From positions 3,472,001 through 3,536,000 of the forward strand of contig JARFIW010000108.1 in assembly GCA_036346225.1 (NCBI GenBank): a DNA stretch of 64,000 nucleotides, given 5' to 3'. This DNA is from Platerodrilus igneus (taxonomy: Eukaryota > Arthropoda > Insecta > Coleoptera > Lycidae). This document shows positions 47,560 through 58,455 of the stretch, piece after piece (position 1 is the stretch's first letter; each line of letters begins with the position of its first letter). The notes under the pieces were generated by a model. The model worked only from the letters and a program-made list of their open reading frames with translations. It did not search any database and was not told the origin of the DNA. Made by a program: the position numbers and the translations under genes.

Positions 47560-48420
47560 ATTTTCAAATTCTAAATTAAAAACCAAAACGGCACTAGATA
47601 TAAATATAACAATTACACCAATCGATTCAGCATACTCAAATACGGAAGTCACTGTTTTTGCAAAATTTGGTTATCTTTAACCGTTTTCGTGCTATCTGTA
47701 AAAACCAAAACGGCACTACGTACTAATATGACAATTGCTCCAATCAATGCGGTATATTCAAATATAAAAATAATTGTTTTTGCAAAGTTTAGTTACCTCT
47801 AACCGTTTTCGTGCAATCTGTAAAAACCAAAACGGCACTACCTATCAATATAACAATTACACCGATCGATGTATCATACTCAAATACACAAGTCATTGCC
47901 TTTACAAAATGTTGCTATCTCTAACCGTTTTCGCGCTACCTGTAAAAAACCAAAAAGGCACTACACATCAATATGACAATTACGCCTATCGGTGTGTCAT
48001 AGTGAAATACACAAATCATTGCCTTTACAAAATTTAGTTATCTTTAACCGTTTCTGTGCTATGCGTAAATAACCAAAACGGCACTACGTATCAATATAAC
48101 AATTACACCGATCGATGCAGCATACTCAAATACGCAAGTTAAGGTCTTCGCAAAATTTAGTTATCTTTAACCGTTTTCGTGCTACCTGTAAAAAACCAAA
48201 AAGGCACTAAGTATCAATATAACAATTACGCCGATCGGTGCAGCATACTCAATTGCGCAAACCATTATCTTTACAAAATGTTGCTATCTCTAACCGTTTT
48301 CTCGTTATCATTGAAAAAACCAAAAAGGCACTACATACCAATATGACAATAACGCCTATCGATGTGTCATACTCAAATAATTGCTTTTGCAAAATTTAGC
48401 TAACCGTTTTCAAATTATCA
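47560..48420 (+). repeat. 122-bp tandem repeat inside the foldback element (about seven units)
   Basis: The word aaccgttttc recurs at 47679, 47801, 47923, 48046, 48169, 48292 and 48402 (spacing 122, 122, 123, 123, 123, 110). Each unit has 'ccaaaacggcacta' or 'ccaaaaaggcacta', 'caatataacaattac' and 'tgcaaaatttagttatc'. The last unit has a deletion. Confidence 0.9.
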
Positions 48421-48902
48421 TCAAATAACTATTTTTTAAATAAGGTCATAAAACGCGATTATCTCGAAAAGCAAGCAAAATTTCGAAAACATGAGTCGAA
48501 AAGTCTCCCTTTAACAAATCGCGATTCTGATTGAGTGACCATGACTCATAAAAATTTCCTAGCGATATCTTTATAAACAAAAATTTTTGAAATGGATTAA
48601 GCATTCATTCAGAGTTAAGTTTCTACTTACACAAAAACGCTTTCGATACTTTATGATGGTTATATTAACCACTATACACTATAATACAATTAAATTTGCA
48701 AGTTTTAACACTATCGTTAACAGAATAGAATGGCTTAAAGTCAAGCTTTTCCTGAATATTCATTATCATACGGATGGTGATTGAACTCATTGTGTCCATC
48801 TGATGGTGCATGCAAAAAACACTAACGTAATGTTTTATACGAAGTTGAAATCAAATTATAATGGTTACATTAATTACCACTAGCGCGCGTCACTGACCAA
48901 AC

Positions 48903-49117
48903 CTGGTGGTGTGTAGTGGTGGTGGTTGTGGGTGTGATGGTGGTGGTTGTGGTCGTGGTATTTGTAGTGGTGGTGGTTGTGGTGATGGTGGTAGTAGTGG
49001 TGGTTGTTGTGGTGGCTGTTTTTTGGTGGTGGGGCGGTTGGGGGGGTGTTGTGGTGGTTGTGGTGGTGGTTGTTTTGGTGGTGGGGTGGTTGTGGTGGTG
49101 GTTGTGGTGGTGACGGT
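48903..49117. repeat. Imperfect (TGG/GGT)n array in the right arm
   Basis: Mirror partner of the left-arm CCA array in the foldback element. Confidence 0.9.
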
Positions 49118-49607
49118 TCTGTTCAGGGTGCCGAGAGTGCAATCCATACCCCCGTAAGCTAAAAATGATTAGGCTAAGAAAACTATTGTGCAAATTTAAG
49201 ATGATAATGTTATTTAATACTGTTACCAGATGTGCAAATTGTTTTGCAAGCGCAGTGGCGGTTGTGGTGTGGAGGGTCTAGCAGCCTGATCGGGGCTTAG
49301 TTGAAGAAAACTACTGTACAGATTTTTGTTACTAGATGTGGCAATATTTGCGGCGATCTCGGGGTGGATGACCTTTATATCTGGCAAAAATGGTCTTTTT
49401 GGACCTTAGAATTTCCCATATTAAATTCCATAAGAAAATCGGTTTTTTGGTCTCGTACGAAGGTAGCTTATCTACTCACACGTATTTGCAGTTATGGTAA
49501 TGTGTTAATTTGTTCGCTGTGAATTAAGCTTGTGCTCAGTTTGTGCTCCGCAACTAAAGCTCATCCTATTATTTTTATTACTGAATCTGTTCGTTAAACG
49601 CACTATA

Positions 49608-49890
49608 GAGTTTCCTTCTACTCTAACTAATGGATGTTTACCCCCAAATTGTTGAAATATCACGTCCAACAAAATGTATGTGGTGCAAAATCATCTGCTT
49701 CTAAATCACTTTCTTTAGAAATATGCTCTTCCAATTGTGTAGTTGCGTTGTAGTTCCACGTCATCGATATCTGAATCACAATCTCTATGGTTCATGGTTA
49801 GCAAACATTTCCTTACATAATTGCAACTAACGTTCGGTTTTCTTTATATACGAGTATGTCATCGCTAATAAAGTATTTCTCGCAACCGCA
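49608..49890 (-). pseudogene. piggyBac relic, duplicon 3 (right part)
   Basis: gtttccttctactctaact and 'aatggatgtttacccccaaattgttga'-like sequence (cut here) match 19425-19470 of duplicon 2. This would be the N-terminal side of the piggyBac relic. On the minus strand an acidic SDTDIDDVELQ-like phrase near 49790 fits the acidic N-terminus of piggyBac proteins. Confidence 0.55.
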
Positions 49891-50440
49891 CTACTTCCTT
49901 TAACAACAGTCAAAGTGAAACTATTTTAAAGCGACACTAATTTATTGCAAAAGCATAGAGCAGAAATTAATAACAGAATTTTAATAAGGTAAGGCCTATT
50001 GATACATCCTACGTACATAAACATAGGCACTCCAGGGATTTACAGTTAATTGTTGGGACATAAACAAACGCTATTCGAAAAATACACCTATCTTAAAAAT
50101 ACTTTTATTTCACAAAGCCTATTTTATTAAGGTACCGAAGATTTTGCATAATTATGCAAAAAAAGTTATAAAAGAATAGTGTCCGACGGGAGAAAAACCG
50201 ACGACGCGTGTAATGAAGGATTAATATATCTAAAATCGAATAGGTCTTCGTAAGTGTATTTTTACGATGCAGCATAATTGCATACAAAGCATGCAAATAA
50301 ACTTTAGTTGCTATAGGATCGTACATAGGCTTTTAGATTATTCTTCTCCGATGCAAAATAATCACATATTCCAATCAAATGGGTGTTCGCTACTATGGGA
50401 CTGCACAAGTATTTGTAAAAAATTTTGCGATACACAATAA
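49891..50440 (-). pseudogene. Decayed C-terminal fingers and 3' flank of zinc-finger copy 3
   Basis: After the stop of copy 3 the minus strand still reads as broken fingers (lost Cys, stops), and at 50105-50326 it matches the tail of copy 2 (YLHALYAIMLHRKN in both). The shared 3' sequence continues to about 49890 ('gtgaaact', 'aaagcgacactaattt'). Copy 3 has about 60 extra bases near 50010. Confidence 0.7.
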
Positions 50441-51652
50441 TCAAACAAATGGACATTTCTTAGTATGCAATAGCAAATGATTTTTTAAAGTAGCTTTTTT
50501 TGATGCGGAATAGTCACACAAATTACATGCGAACAGGCGTTCCTTAGTATGTAATAGCAAATGGATTTTTAGAGCATTTTTTGTTATTGCCGCATAAACA
50601 CACGAATTGCATGCGAATCGACGTTCGTTAGTATGCGACCGCAGATGTACTTTTAAATTATTTTTTTCTGCTGTGGTATAATTGCATAAGTTGCAAGCGA
50701 ACGGACGCTTGTCAGTATGCAATTGCAAATGCTTTTGTAAATGACTTTTTTGTGACGCGCTATAGTTACATAAATAGCAAGGGAACGGACGTTCTTTAGT
50801 ATGAGCTAGCAAATGGTATTTAAGAGTACATTTACGCATTGCGGCATAATCACATAAATAACATGCGAATGGACGTACGTTAGTATGCGACTGCAAATGT
50901 ACTTGTAAATAACTCTTTTCTGTTGTGGTATGAATGCACAAATTGCAAGAGAATAGACGTTCGTTAGTATGCGACCGTAAATGTTTTTGTAAACTACGTT
51001 TTCGTAACGAACTAAAATTACACAAATTGCATGCAAATGGACGTTCGTTACTATGCCATTTTAAATGTTCTTTTAAATTACGTTTTTCTAAAGCAGTATA
51101 ATCACACAAATTGCATGCGAATGGACGCTCGTTAGTATGGGTACGTACATGTATCTTCAAATAATGTTTTTCTGTCGTGGCGTAACTGCACAAATTGCAT
51201 GCGAATGGACGCTTATTGGTGTGCGACCACAAATGTCTTTGTAAATTACGTTTTTTTATAGCAGTATAATCACACAAATTGCATGCGAATGGACGCTCGT
51301 TAGTATGCGTACGTAAATGTATTTTCAAATGTTTTTCTGTCGTGGCGTAAATGCACAAATTGCATGCAAATGGACGCTTATTAGTGTGCGACCACAAATG
51401 TCTTTGTAAATTACGTTTTCGGGACGTGCTATAAGTACAGACATTGCACAAAAAGGGTGGTTCGTTGATATGCAACTTCAAATGTTGTTGTAAATTACAT
51501 TTTTGTGATGTGGTATAATCGCACAAATTGCATGCGAATGGACGTTCATTAGTGTGCGAAAACAAATGTTTTTGTAAATAACGTTTTCGTGACGTCCTAT
51601 AATTACACAAATTGCATGCGAATAAATTTTCGTTAGTGTGAGATTGCATCAT
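50441..51652 (-). CDS. C2H2 zinc-finger protein, copy 3 (403 residues, 14 fingers)
   Basis: It starts Met-Met-Gln and has 14 tandem fingers of 28 residues. Finger 4 lacks one residue between Cys and His (C-x2-C-x11-H) and may not fold normally. Linkers are HTNERPF, HTNKRPF or HTKERPF. Helix contact positions differ between fingers and from copies 1 and 2. Fingers 3-4 and 5-6 are copies of a two-finger block (RNLQRHLWSHTNKRPFACNL then Y.TTEKH). The stop replaces the first Cys of the next finger (TGA for TGC/TGT), so the array was once longer. It probably binds DNA in the nucleus; no effector domain is visible. Confidence 0.83.
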   Translation of the reverse strand: MMQSHTNENLFACNLCNYRTSRKRYLQKHLFSHTNERPFACNLCDYTTSQKCNLQQHLKLHINEPPFLCNVCTYSTSRKRNLQRHLWSHTNKRPFACNLCIYATTEKHLKIHLRTHTNERPFACNLCDYTAIKKRNLQRHLWSHTNKRPFACNLCSYATTEKHYLKIHVRTHTNERPFACNLCDYTALEKRNLKEHLKWHSNERPFACNLCNFSSLRKRSLQKHLRSHTNERLFSCNLCIHTTTEKSYLQVHLQSHTNVRPFACYLCDYAAMRKCTLKYHLLAHTKERPFPCYLCNYSASQKSHLQKHLQLHTDKRPFACNLCNYTTAEKNNLKVHLRSHTNERRFACNSCVYAAITKNALKIHLLLHTKERLFACNLCDYSASKKATLKNHLLLHTKKCPFV

Positions 51653-51800
51653 AAGCTATATTCTTAGACTATTGTCAAACTTTATTAACGTAAATGTCAT
51701 TTGCTCCAATTTATGTTCCATAGCAACCCTTTGCGTTTTTACCTGAAAGGCGGTGCTCAAGAGTCTCTTTTAGGTGAATTTGCAGATTTCACACTACAAC
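51653..51800 (-). promoter_or_regulatory. Conserved 5' flank of zinc-finger copy 3
   Basis: It shares 'cctttgcgtttttac', 'gaaaggcggtgctcaaga' and 'gtgaatttgcagattt' with copy 1 at the same distance from the start, extending further than the match with copy 2. Confidence 0.55.
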
Positions 51801-54178
51801 GTATTAGTTGCTTTATTTGCGTGTTCATATCTATCAATTTTAATATAAAAAATTTTGTATAATAAGAATATTAGGTTATTTTGCGTCTTCTTAATAACAT
51901 GGTTTTGAATTAATTCATCGGTTTAATCTGCAAAAGCCGTAAGTCCAAAATTTCTTAAAATGGATGTTTTGATGCAATGGGTTTGCAAACTATTCCGTAC
52001 GTGGATAAAAGAATCCATCGTAAATCTAAATGAATGAAGCCGCGTACAATTAAAATTTTATTTACCACGTAAGTCCTAACCTATTTAAAATGAATGCCAT
52101 GTATGCCCAAAACCAAAATGTCAATTGTGGTTGTATCGCTTATCACGTGCATTGTCCGATAACGTGGCCACAGATAACTAACTCCTAGACCCTTCACTTT
52201 AATGGGTTTATTAAGTGTAGTCACGTGACAATTTAGTTTGTATCTTCCATTTTCGAGGGAGCGCTACAACACTATATTCGGGTAAATTTGGTTTCGATCG
52301 GATGGTAGCAAGAATAGTAAATAGTTATCTGCGACATTTTGTTTACGTTTTTACTGTGGTTACTTGATAGAAGGTTTCTTATTATTTCTGTCTATTTTAT
52401 GTTATATCCAGGGTGTAGGCACTGTAAATGGATCGGCTGTTGGTGTGTTTTAGTTTTATCACATCTCTACAGATGGCTCTGTAGGTCTATTTTCATGGGC
52501 GACTTTATTATATTGCTTAATATTTGCGAGGTTTTGTTGATTGTTGCTAACCTAACTTCTTAGCGTTCTTTTAGTTGCATTTTTGCAGATTGCTCTTTAA
52601 TAACATTTAATAAAAAATTAAATTCATCCAAGGTAAAAAATAATGCACATCGCCAATTACTGAAGAAGTTGGCTGTTCGAGACTTGGTTCTCTAGCTTAT
52701 AGAAAATAATTTTGTCTGGAATCAGGTAAGTGTTGTACAAGTACCTATATAGTAGACAAAAATGACCTAATTTGTTTATTGTTCTCTATATAAAACAATG
52801 ATCAAATTTATTTTTATTTATTATGCTTGTAGAACGCATACCTGATACCAGACAGAATTATTTTTTACAATTGGAATTTTTAGTTTTATTTAAAATCTTC
52901 AGAGTCTGGTTCTCAACCTTTTGAACAGAGAAGTCGCAACCCTTGGTAATAGATTTTAACGTCGTTTAGTTTTATCACATTTCAATAGTTGGCGCTAACT
53001 TACCAACAGTTGTTATGCAGTAGGTGGCATATCTATTCTAACTTTATTTAACCTTGTACTATTTTTTTTTGCTTCCACTCGTTGGATACAAGTGAAGCTT
53101 TACTTGTTCGCGGCTAAGTCTGGGAATTACCCCAAGGGTGAACAATGAGAAAGGGCGTGGGGATGGTATAAACTCTACAATAAGCTAACATAAAAAGAAA
53201 AAGGGGAATTGAGCGCCACTGTATCTATATGGATGATAACACAAGAAACTCTATACTCCTATGAGAAGATACAGAAACTCATGGGATATAAGCACCATAA
53301 AAACTTACAACTTAATGAATTAACACATCTGGAAACCTCTGGAACATACTTACAACCTCTTCAATCTCGATGATCCTGACAGAAAAAGTATACAACAAAT
53401 TCTCTATTAAAAAGACACTGTTTGTGCTTTCTAATAAAAAAGCATACTAATAATTACAGGTGGATAATGTTAAGATTACCACACCAAAGATATTTGAATC
53501 AAAAATGAATACCTGGAACAAATCAGTTGTAACATATCTGTGGTTTTTAAATTACTTCAGCGTTCGTCTAATTTTATTATTCAAAAACTTATTTTCTTTA
53601 AAGAAAGTTATAAAAATTAATTGTGCATGGAATAAAACACTTGAGTCCAAAAATGAAATTTAATATAGTTTCTTCCTTTTCGTTGTTTTTGAATATGATT
53701 ACAAATATGGAATAATAAAATTGAATTCTTTATAAATCTGTTTTGGCATAACAAGACCTTAATTTTAATCATATTTTATAACAAAATTTCAGATACCAAA
53801 TACTCAGATCTGTTTATTGGTTTACATATGTTTCACATAAGTTTAATTTATTTCTTAAAAGAATGTAAATCACGTGCAGCTAACTTGGATAAATAACATT
53901 TCAACTTATTCAAGTATAATGACCTTATTAAAATTTGACATCTGTAATGAACTTTTTAAAAAACAGGAAATGGACTTTAGAATCTCAACATTTTAACACG
54001 TGGATGCTCCGCGAGCCTTGCAAAATTATTTTAATAGTATTTCTTAACAATTATATTCCACGTTGTTCTTCGTGCACAAAATTTAGTATAATTAAACCTT
54101 CGATTACAATTTTATGTGAGCACTTTTCAAGTCTCACAAACATGACAAAAGAAAGGTTTGATACCTGTTTTTAATGAA
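51801..54178. other. Gene-free stretch with one hairpin
   Basis: No recognisable protein. Open frames at 52339-52563, 53460-53663 and 53935-54174 have no motif. A 20-base word, cacagataactaactcctag at 52169, recurs reversed at 58257. The hairpin at 52704 is listed separately. Confidence 0.45.
52704..52866. repeat. Inverted repeat, arms about 40 bases
   Basis: aaaataattttgtctggaat... at 52704-52743 pairs with 52826-52866 (...ccagacagaattatttt), with about 80 bases between. It may be a tiny MITE; no target duplication was identified. Confidence 0.75.
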
Positions 54179-54376
54179 GACGAGTTATGGGATCCCCCAT
54201 TTGTTATACATATAAAACTAATAAAGATATTAGGAAATATTAGGAAATGTTAGGAAAGTGCAACAATGTCATAAAAGACGAGTTATGGGATCCTCCATTT
54301 GTTATACATATAAAACTAATAAAGATATTAGGAAATATTAGGAAATGTTAGGAAAGTGCAACAATGTCATAAAAGA
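54179..54376 (+). repeat. 98-bp tandem duplication at the end of the AGTTA-type LTR
   Basis: Two copies (period 98, starts of cgagttatgg at 54181 and 54279) differ at one visible base (gatcccccat against gatcctccat). Each copy includes the LTR end AGTTATGG and the GACG next to it. Confidence 0.92.
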
Positions 54377-54872
54377 CAAATTGCAACAATTTGTTACAAT
54401 TTATTATGATGATTTCAGTTCCCACGAGTGAAAACGCTACAAAGTAGCACAAGGATAAGTGACACTGCAGATGTCAGGTCACAGACGGTCGTAGGAAGTC
54501 ACGTACCGAGATTACGCAGAATAAGCCTGCAACATTGTAATTATAAATAGCTTTTAAGATAGCAACTAAGTATTATGAATAGAGTCAAGGGTAAGCGGAC
54601 ATAGGTCCGCAGGTTCCCACAGAATTGTAAAGAGGTAGGGAGATTATAAAAAGGCCGGGAGCTCCACTCCCAGGCAGTTCATCAAACGTTCAGCTTTTGC
54701 ATTGAAGTTCGTAGATAGCTCACTTGTACAATTAAGTAATAATTTTGGACTTAGAGTAATAAATCAAGATTGTCTAAATTCAATATTTAACTTTTGTATA
54801 AAACTTAAATAAATGTGTTAAAGTTCAAAGAGTCTTTTTAAAAAGGACCGCTCGAAGCCACGAACCTTAACT
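54183..54872 (-). mobile_element. Solo LTR with AGTTA/TAACT ends, reversed
   Basis: Plus-strand ends are AGTTATGG and CCTTAACT, flanked by GACG at 54179-54182 and 54873-54876. It is reversed relative to 27239-36327 and shares 'aggttcgtggct', 'ggagctcc', 'acactgcagatgtcaggtca' and the gggatc...catttg end. It carries a 98-bp terminal duplication. The class, gypsy/errantivirus-like, is inferred from the ends. Confidence 0.82.
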
Positions 54873-54876
54873 GACG

Positions 54877-55768
54877 TTACTCCTAATTATCGAACTGCGA
54901 AGCACATCTTCCGGAATCCGCTTACTAACTTGTTGCAACAAAACATTGAACAAAAGCTATGCGCTGTCAATAAACGAACATTGTCCCAATCTCTACATGT
55001 ATTTCTAGTTACTTCATGCGCGTTAACAAATACCGACTCGAACCATTTTAAAAAGAGGAGCGTGGTCTAGTGCCTTGCCGGGGTCACAGGAATGAATCTT
55101 CCGTGTCCCAAGACGACCAGCCCTCCTGTCTCTATCTCGGCACGCCTATTCTGAGGCCTCACTTATGAAGAACTTGGGAGCCCATCTGTATATGATGCAG
55201 TCTGGACTACATTCTCAAATACCAATGGCTGACTTCGTTATTCGTACCGTGCAAGTACGGGACGGCTCATCTGGTTAGCGCATCACCTCGTGACCGTATT
55301 CACGCAAGCGCTATCCTAATTTTAACGACTGAAAGGATATAATCCGCCTGTAGGTTAGGCAACACAAACGACTAGTTCTCTTTTAAATATGTTTTCTGAG
55401 AGTATATTATTATTAAATATTTCAGGGTAAAGCATTTAAACTAATTAAACGGTCATGATTTCCTGTTCCATTGTGGAATTGTTTCTTTCAGATATAACAG
55501 TATCAAATACAAGAATCAAATACCACAGACTAAAATTGCACAGATGTGATTCTTCCAAAAATAGTGCTACAGAATATATATTCGTTACAACCTATGGTTA
55601 TATCTGGCCTTTATAAATATTAGTTTTTAATAATAATTTAAAGAAATATATGGTTATATTTGTAGTTGTTAAAACCTGAAAAGTATGTGTGCTTTGAAGA
55701 AGTGGTAAGCATATTTATTATGTTTTTTCATACATTAGTATTATTATACACGTTTCAGTGTACTTAAA
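54877..55768. other. No recognised gene; GC-richer block at 55040-55340
   Basis: The block at 55040-55340 (ccttgccggggtcacagg ... ctggttagcgcatcacc) is clearly GC-richer than its surroundings and has SINE- or UTR-like texture, but there is no B box or conserved protein in it. Confidence 0.4.
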
Positions 55769-55975
55769 ATGGATTATGTTAAGTGCTGTGTTCCAAATTG
55801 TAAGGACAAGATTTCTAGACGGCATAGATTTCCTAATCCAAAGAAAAATAAGGAAAGGTTTAAACTGTAGTTGGATGTTATTAATAACAAGGACTTTTTT
55901 AATCTGGACCCATTCAACCTACACAGTGTAAAGAAAATTTTGCGATATACTGCCACGGTAAAATTCGATATCTAA
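55769..55975 (+). pseudogene. THAP-type zinc-finger fragment
   Basis: MDYVKCCVPNCKDK, then RRHRFPNPKKNKERFKL, a TAG where the family has a conserved Trp, then LDVINNKDFFNLDPF and VKKIL. This is the start of a THAP domain (C2CH), used by P-element-type transposases and many insect regulators. The second Cys/His pair is lost (ILRYTA instead of IC..HF). With a stop in the key Trp codon and no downstream transposase, it is a relic. Confidence 0.7.
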
Positions 55976-58455
55976 TCGATATAATGGGTTCCTTAACGTT
56001 ACGATGACAAATAGTGCTCCGGAATAGCTCAGAAAAGACTCATCAGGGCGGTGGGTAAAGAATCGCATTCAGGGACCATAAGGAACCACTAGAAAGGTCC
56101 AATAAGTCAAAACTAACTATTTTATTAATGGGCGCCAGGAACAGGAGCAAGCAGAATCAACCAGAAATGTTCCACTATTCTCGGGCGAAACCCAAGGTAA
56201 CTCACTACATCAATAAATTAACAGGGCACAGAATTAAACCTGAATTTATTGAAGTAACTACAATGCCAAACATGAAATCAAACACATAAATATAAACTTC
56301 ACTAGAACAAATAATTCTACAAATAATCATACATACAAGATTCAAACCTAAATGATTCAAGAGAAAATTAACCAAGCTAAGTGCTCACAATAAGCAAATA
56401 TATGTTTACTCCAGGTGATTGTATAAATAATATTTAACAGTAATAACGCAATGGTGTTCAGAATATCCGGGCACGAGCCCGTACGCAAAAATAATTCGTA
56501 CTAAGTAATAATCGGATACGCAGACTTGGTGGCCACTAAGTAAGCTGTAACAGCATAACTCAAGTGAGTAATAATTTAACCAAGGGTCTAAGCTCGTGAC
56601 TAGATTTACATTTAGCATCAATCGTAAGGACCTAGCACTTATTAGGGAAGCATTCAAACATTAATACATAAATAATTTTATCATAAATACAGATTTTACG
56701 TTAATTATCGCAACCCACCTTACACACAGGTGTAAGTATGGTTGCATGCAAAGCAAAATAATAATAAGGTTGCATACACAAAAATATTTATCCAATAATC
56801 TCAACAGAACCAAACACAACACACTTAAATAAGGAAGTATACGACCTCAAGAAGTAATTCCAATGCACCAGTAGCAGTCAAAGATTCCAAATCTAACTTA
56901 ACGGGATAACAGCAATTACAGATGGTCACACAAAATCGCTTCAGGTGTAATATTCATCCACAGATAACTCCAACAGGTTTCGATTAATATTTCGGTAGTC
57001 CAGCAGATGGAACTTATTGTATCAATAATTAGTTCTTCGTCGGGAGCTTCAATACCATCTATTTCAGTAAGTTGTCGAGGTTGGGTAATCGTAATACCAC
57101 CAGAACGATTACTTAAACAAATCTTCACAAATGTGCATCTACTTAAATTGGAACTGCTAAACCTAAAATATGCAATTACTCTTGGACTCACACGCAGACG
57201 TAGACATAGACTTAAATTTGAAGTTAAATTTGAAGTTAAATTTGAACTTAGATCTGGAGTTAAATTTGAACTAAACTCTGGAGTTAAATTTGAACCCACA
57301 TAACAATGTGGGTAGAATATAACAAACATCACAAAAATGTGCTTCTGTAATTGAGCGAAGGCCAAACCAACAGCATTAATCAAAACGACGTAAAATCCGC
57401 CAAAGGCGTAATAATTAACTTTCGTACTCACAAACATCAGAAAGATTAATTTTATCCAAGGTAGTAAGCAAGAATCCGCTAAAATAAGCGATATAAAGTT
57501 TGCTAACGTACCAGGTTCGTCGTTTCGGTTCGAAGGCCGGATCAAGAAGAAGGACGAGCCACCACATGGGCTCGTTATCACCCTTAGGTGAGATAACATT
57601 TTCCCACAATCAAACCACTTTTTTATGAACAAAAACAAATTAATGTGCATCACTTTAATATAGTATTGCAATAACAACTTGACAAATGTCAATTCAGTAA
57701 AATATCTAACCAAAGGAGAGATTCAAAGGCTTCTAACCACAGAGCATTATGTTAAAAAGATTCTAAAAATTGCAATGAATTATAAAACTTAGAACGGGAC
57801 GTTCCAATACATTTCGAAGAAAATTATTATAGTGAAGGATCTACAAGCATACATGCAAATGCAATACCCACATTGCATTTATCTACTAAGCACTAACTGT
57901 AAACTTTGGATTACTTATGCTAGATCAGTTCATGAATCATGCACTGGTTTACGCAGCTATTCAAAATCACATTTCAACGATATTAGTTTATGTATTCTAC
58001 TTGTAATATATTAAATAGATACATCTAACGAGTTCATTTATTGTGTTTTACAAGATTAACGTTCTGCTGAATGGGTTCTGATTGAGTACTGCTATATTTG
58101 AGAATTTAGAATTGGCAGTATTCATATCTGAACCTGAATTTGGTTGAAGTAATTGAGTTGCCTACTATTTAAATTTCCCGCTAGGGTAAATTCTGCTCCC
58201 AACCGTAAGAGGGCGCGGTGTGCAAAGTCCGAAGCTTTTCTATTGCCGTGAAGTATCTAGGAGTTAGTTATCTGTGAACGTGACTATTATTGTAATTGAA
58301 AATACTGTTTTAATTTCATTTACGCTTACTCAGCAACAGCTGGGCAATTTTAGTATAGTCGTTGTAATTTAAGTTCCTATTTACGTCATTAATGATGTTC
58401 GCATGCATACCAACATACTGTAAAGCATTTTTCCTTTTTTATCTTAAACACTCAG
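55976..58455. other. Gene-poor stretch with possible LTR pieces
   Basis: A TGGGCGCCAGGAACAGG word at 56140 looks like a primer-binding site on the plus strand, and its complement holds TGGCGCCC, but no LTR with matching ends could be defined. The minus-strand open frame 56916-57713 (265 residues) has no recognisable domain and includes the 12-bp repeat below; I do not call it a gene. The region 58190-58280 holds the reversed copy of the 52169 word. Confidence 0.4.
57215..57298 (+). repeat. 12-bp minisatellite
   Basis: About six to seven units of gaagttaaattt with variants (gaacttagatct, ggagttaaattt). On the minus strand this gives the repeated tetrapeptide-like SNLT. Confidence 0.85.

Larger units (their letters stand above)
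45818..49605. mobile_element. Foldback element with long inverted arms
   Basis: This 3788-bp element has ends TAGTGCGTTTAACGAACAG and its complement, flanked by TA at 45816-45817 and 49606-49607. Comparison with the empty site in duplicon 2 (about 19413) confirms the borders. The arms, about 550 bases up to the CCA runs, are reverse complements: both hold 'aagctaccttcgtacg', 'aaaaagaccatttttgcc', 'atctgtacagtagttttctt' and 'tagcttacggggg'. The arms include CCA/TGG repeats. The middle holds a 122-bp tandem array. No transposase frame is present, so it depends on another element. Confidence 0.9.

Noticed and set aside
48870..49193. Pro/Thr-rich and Gly/Val-rich open frames
   Set aside because: Same repeat artefact in the right arm of the foldback element.
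56132..56160. Primer-binding-like TGGGCGCCAGGAACAGG with a possible LTR nearby
   Set aside because: No LTR with defined ends or a target duplication could be found on either strand.
56916..57713. 265-residue minus-strand open frame
   Set aside because: No recognisable domain, includes a 12-bp minisatellite, and hydrophobic runs reflect AT-rich composition. Long enough to note, not enough to call.
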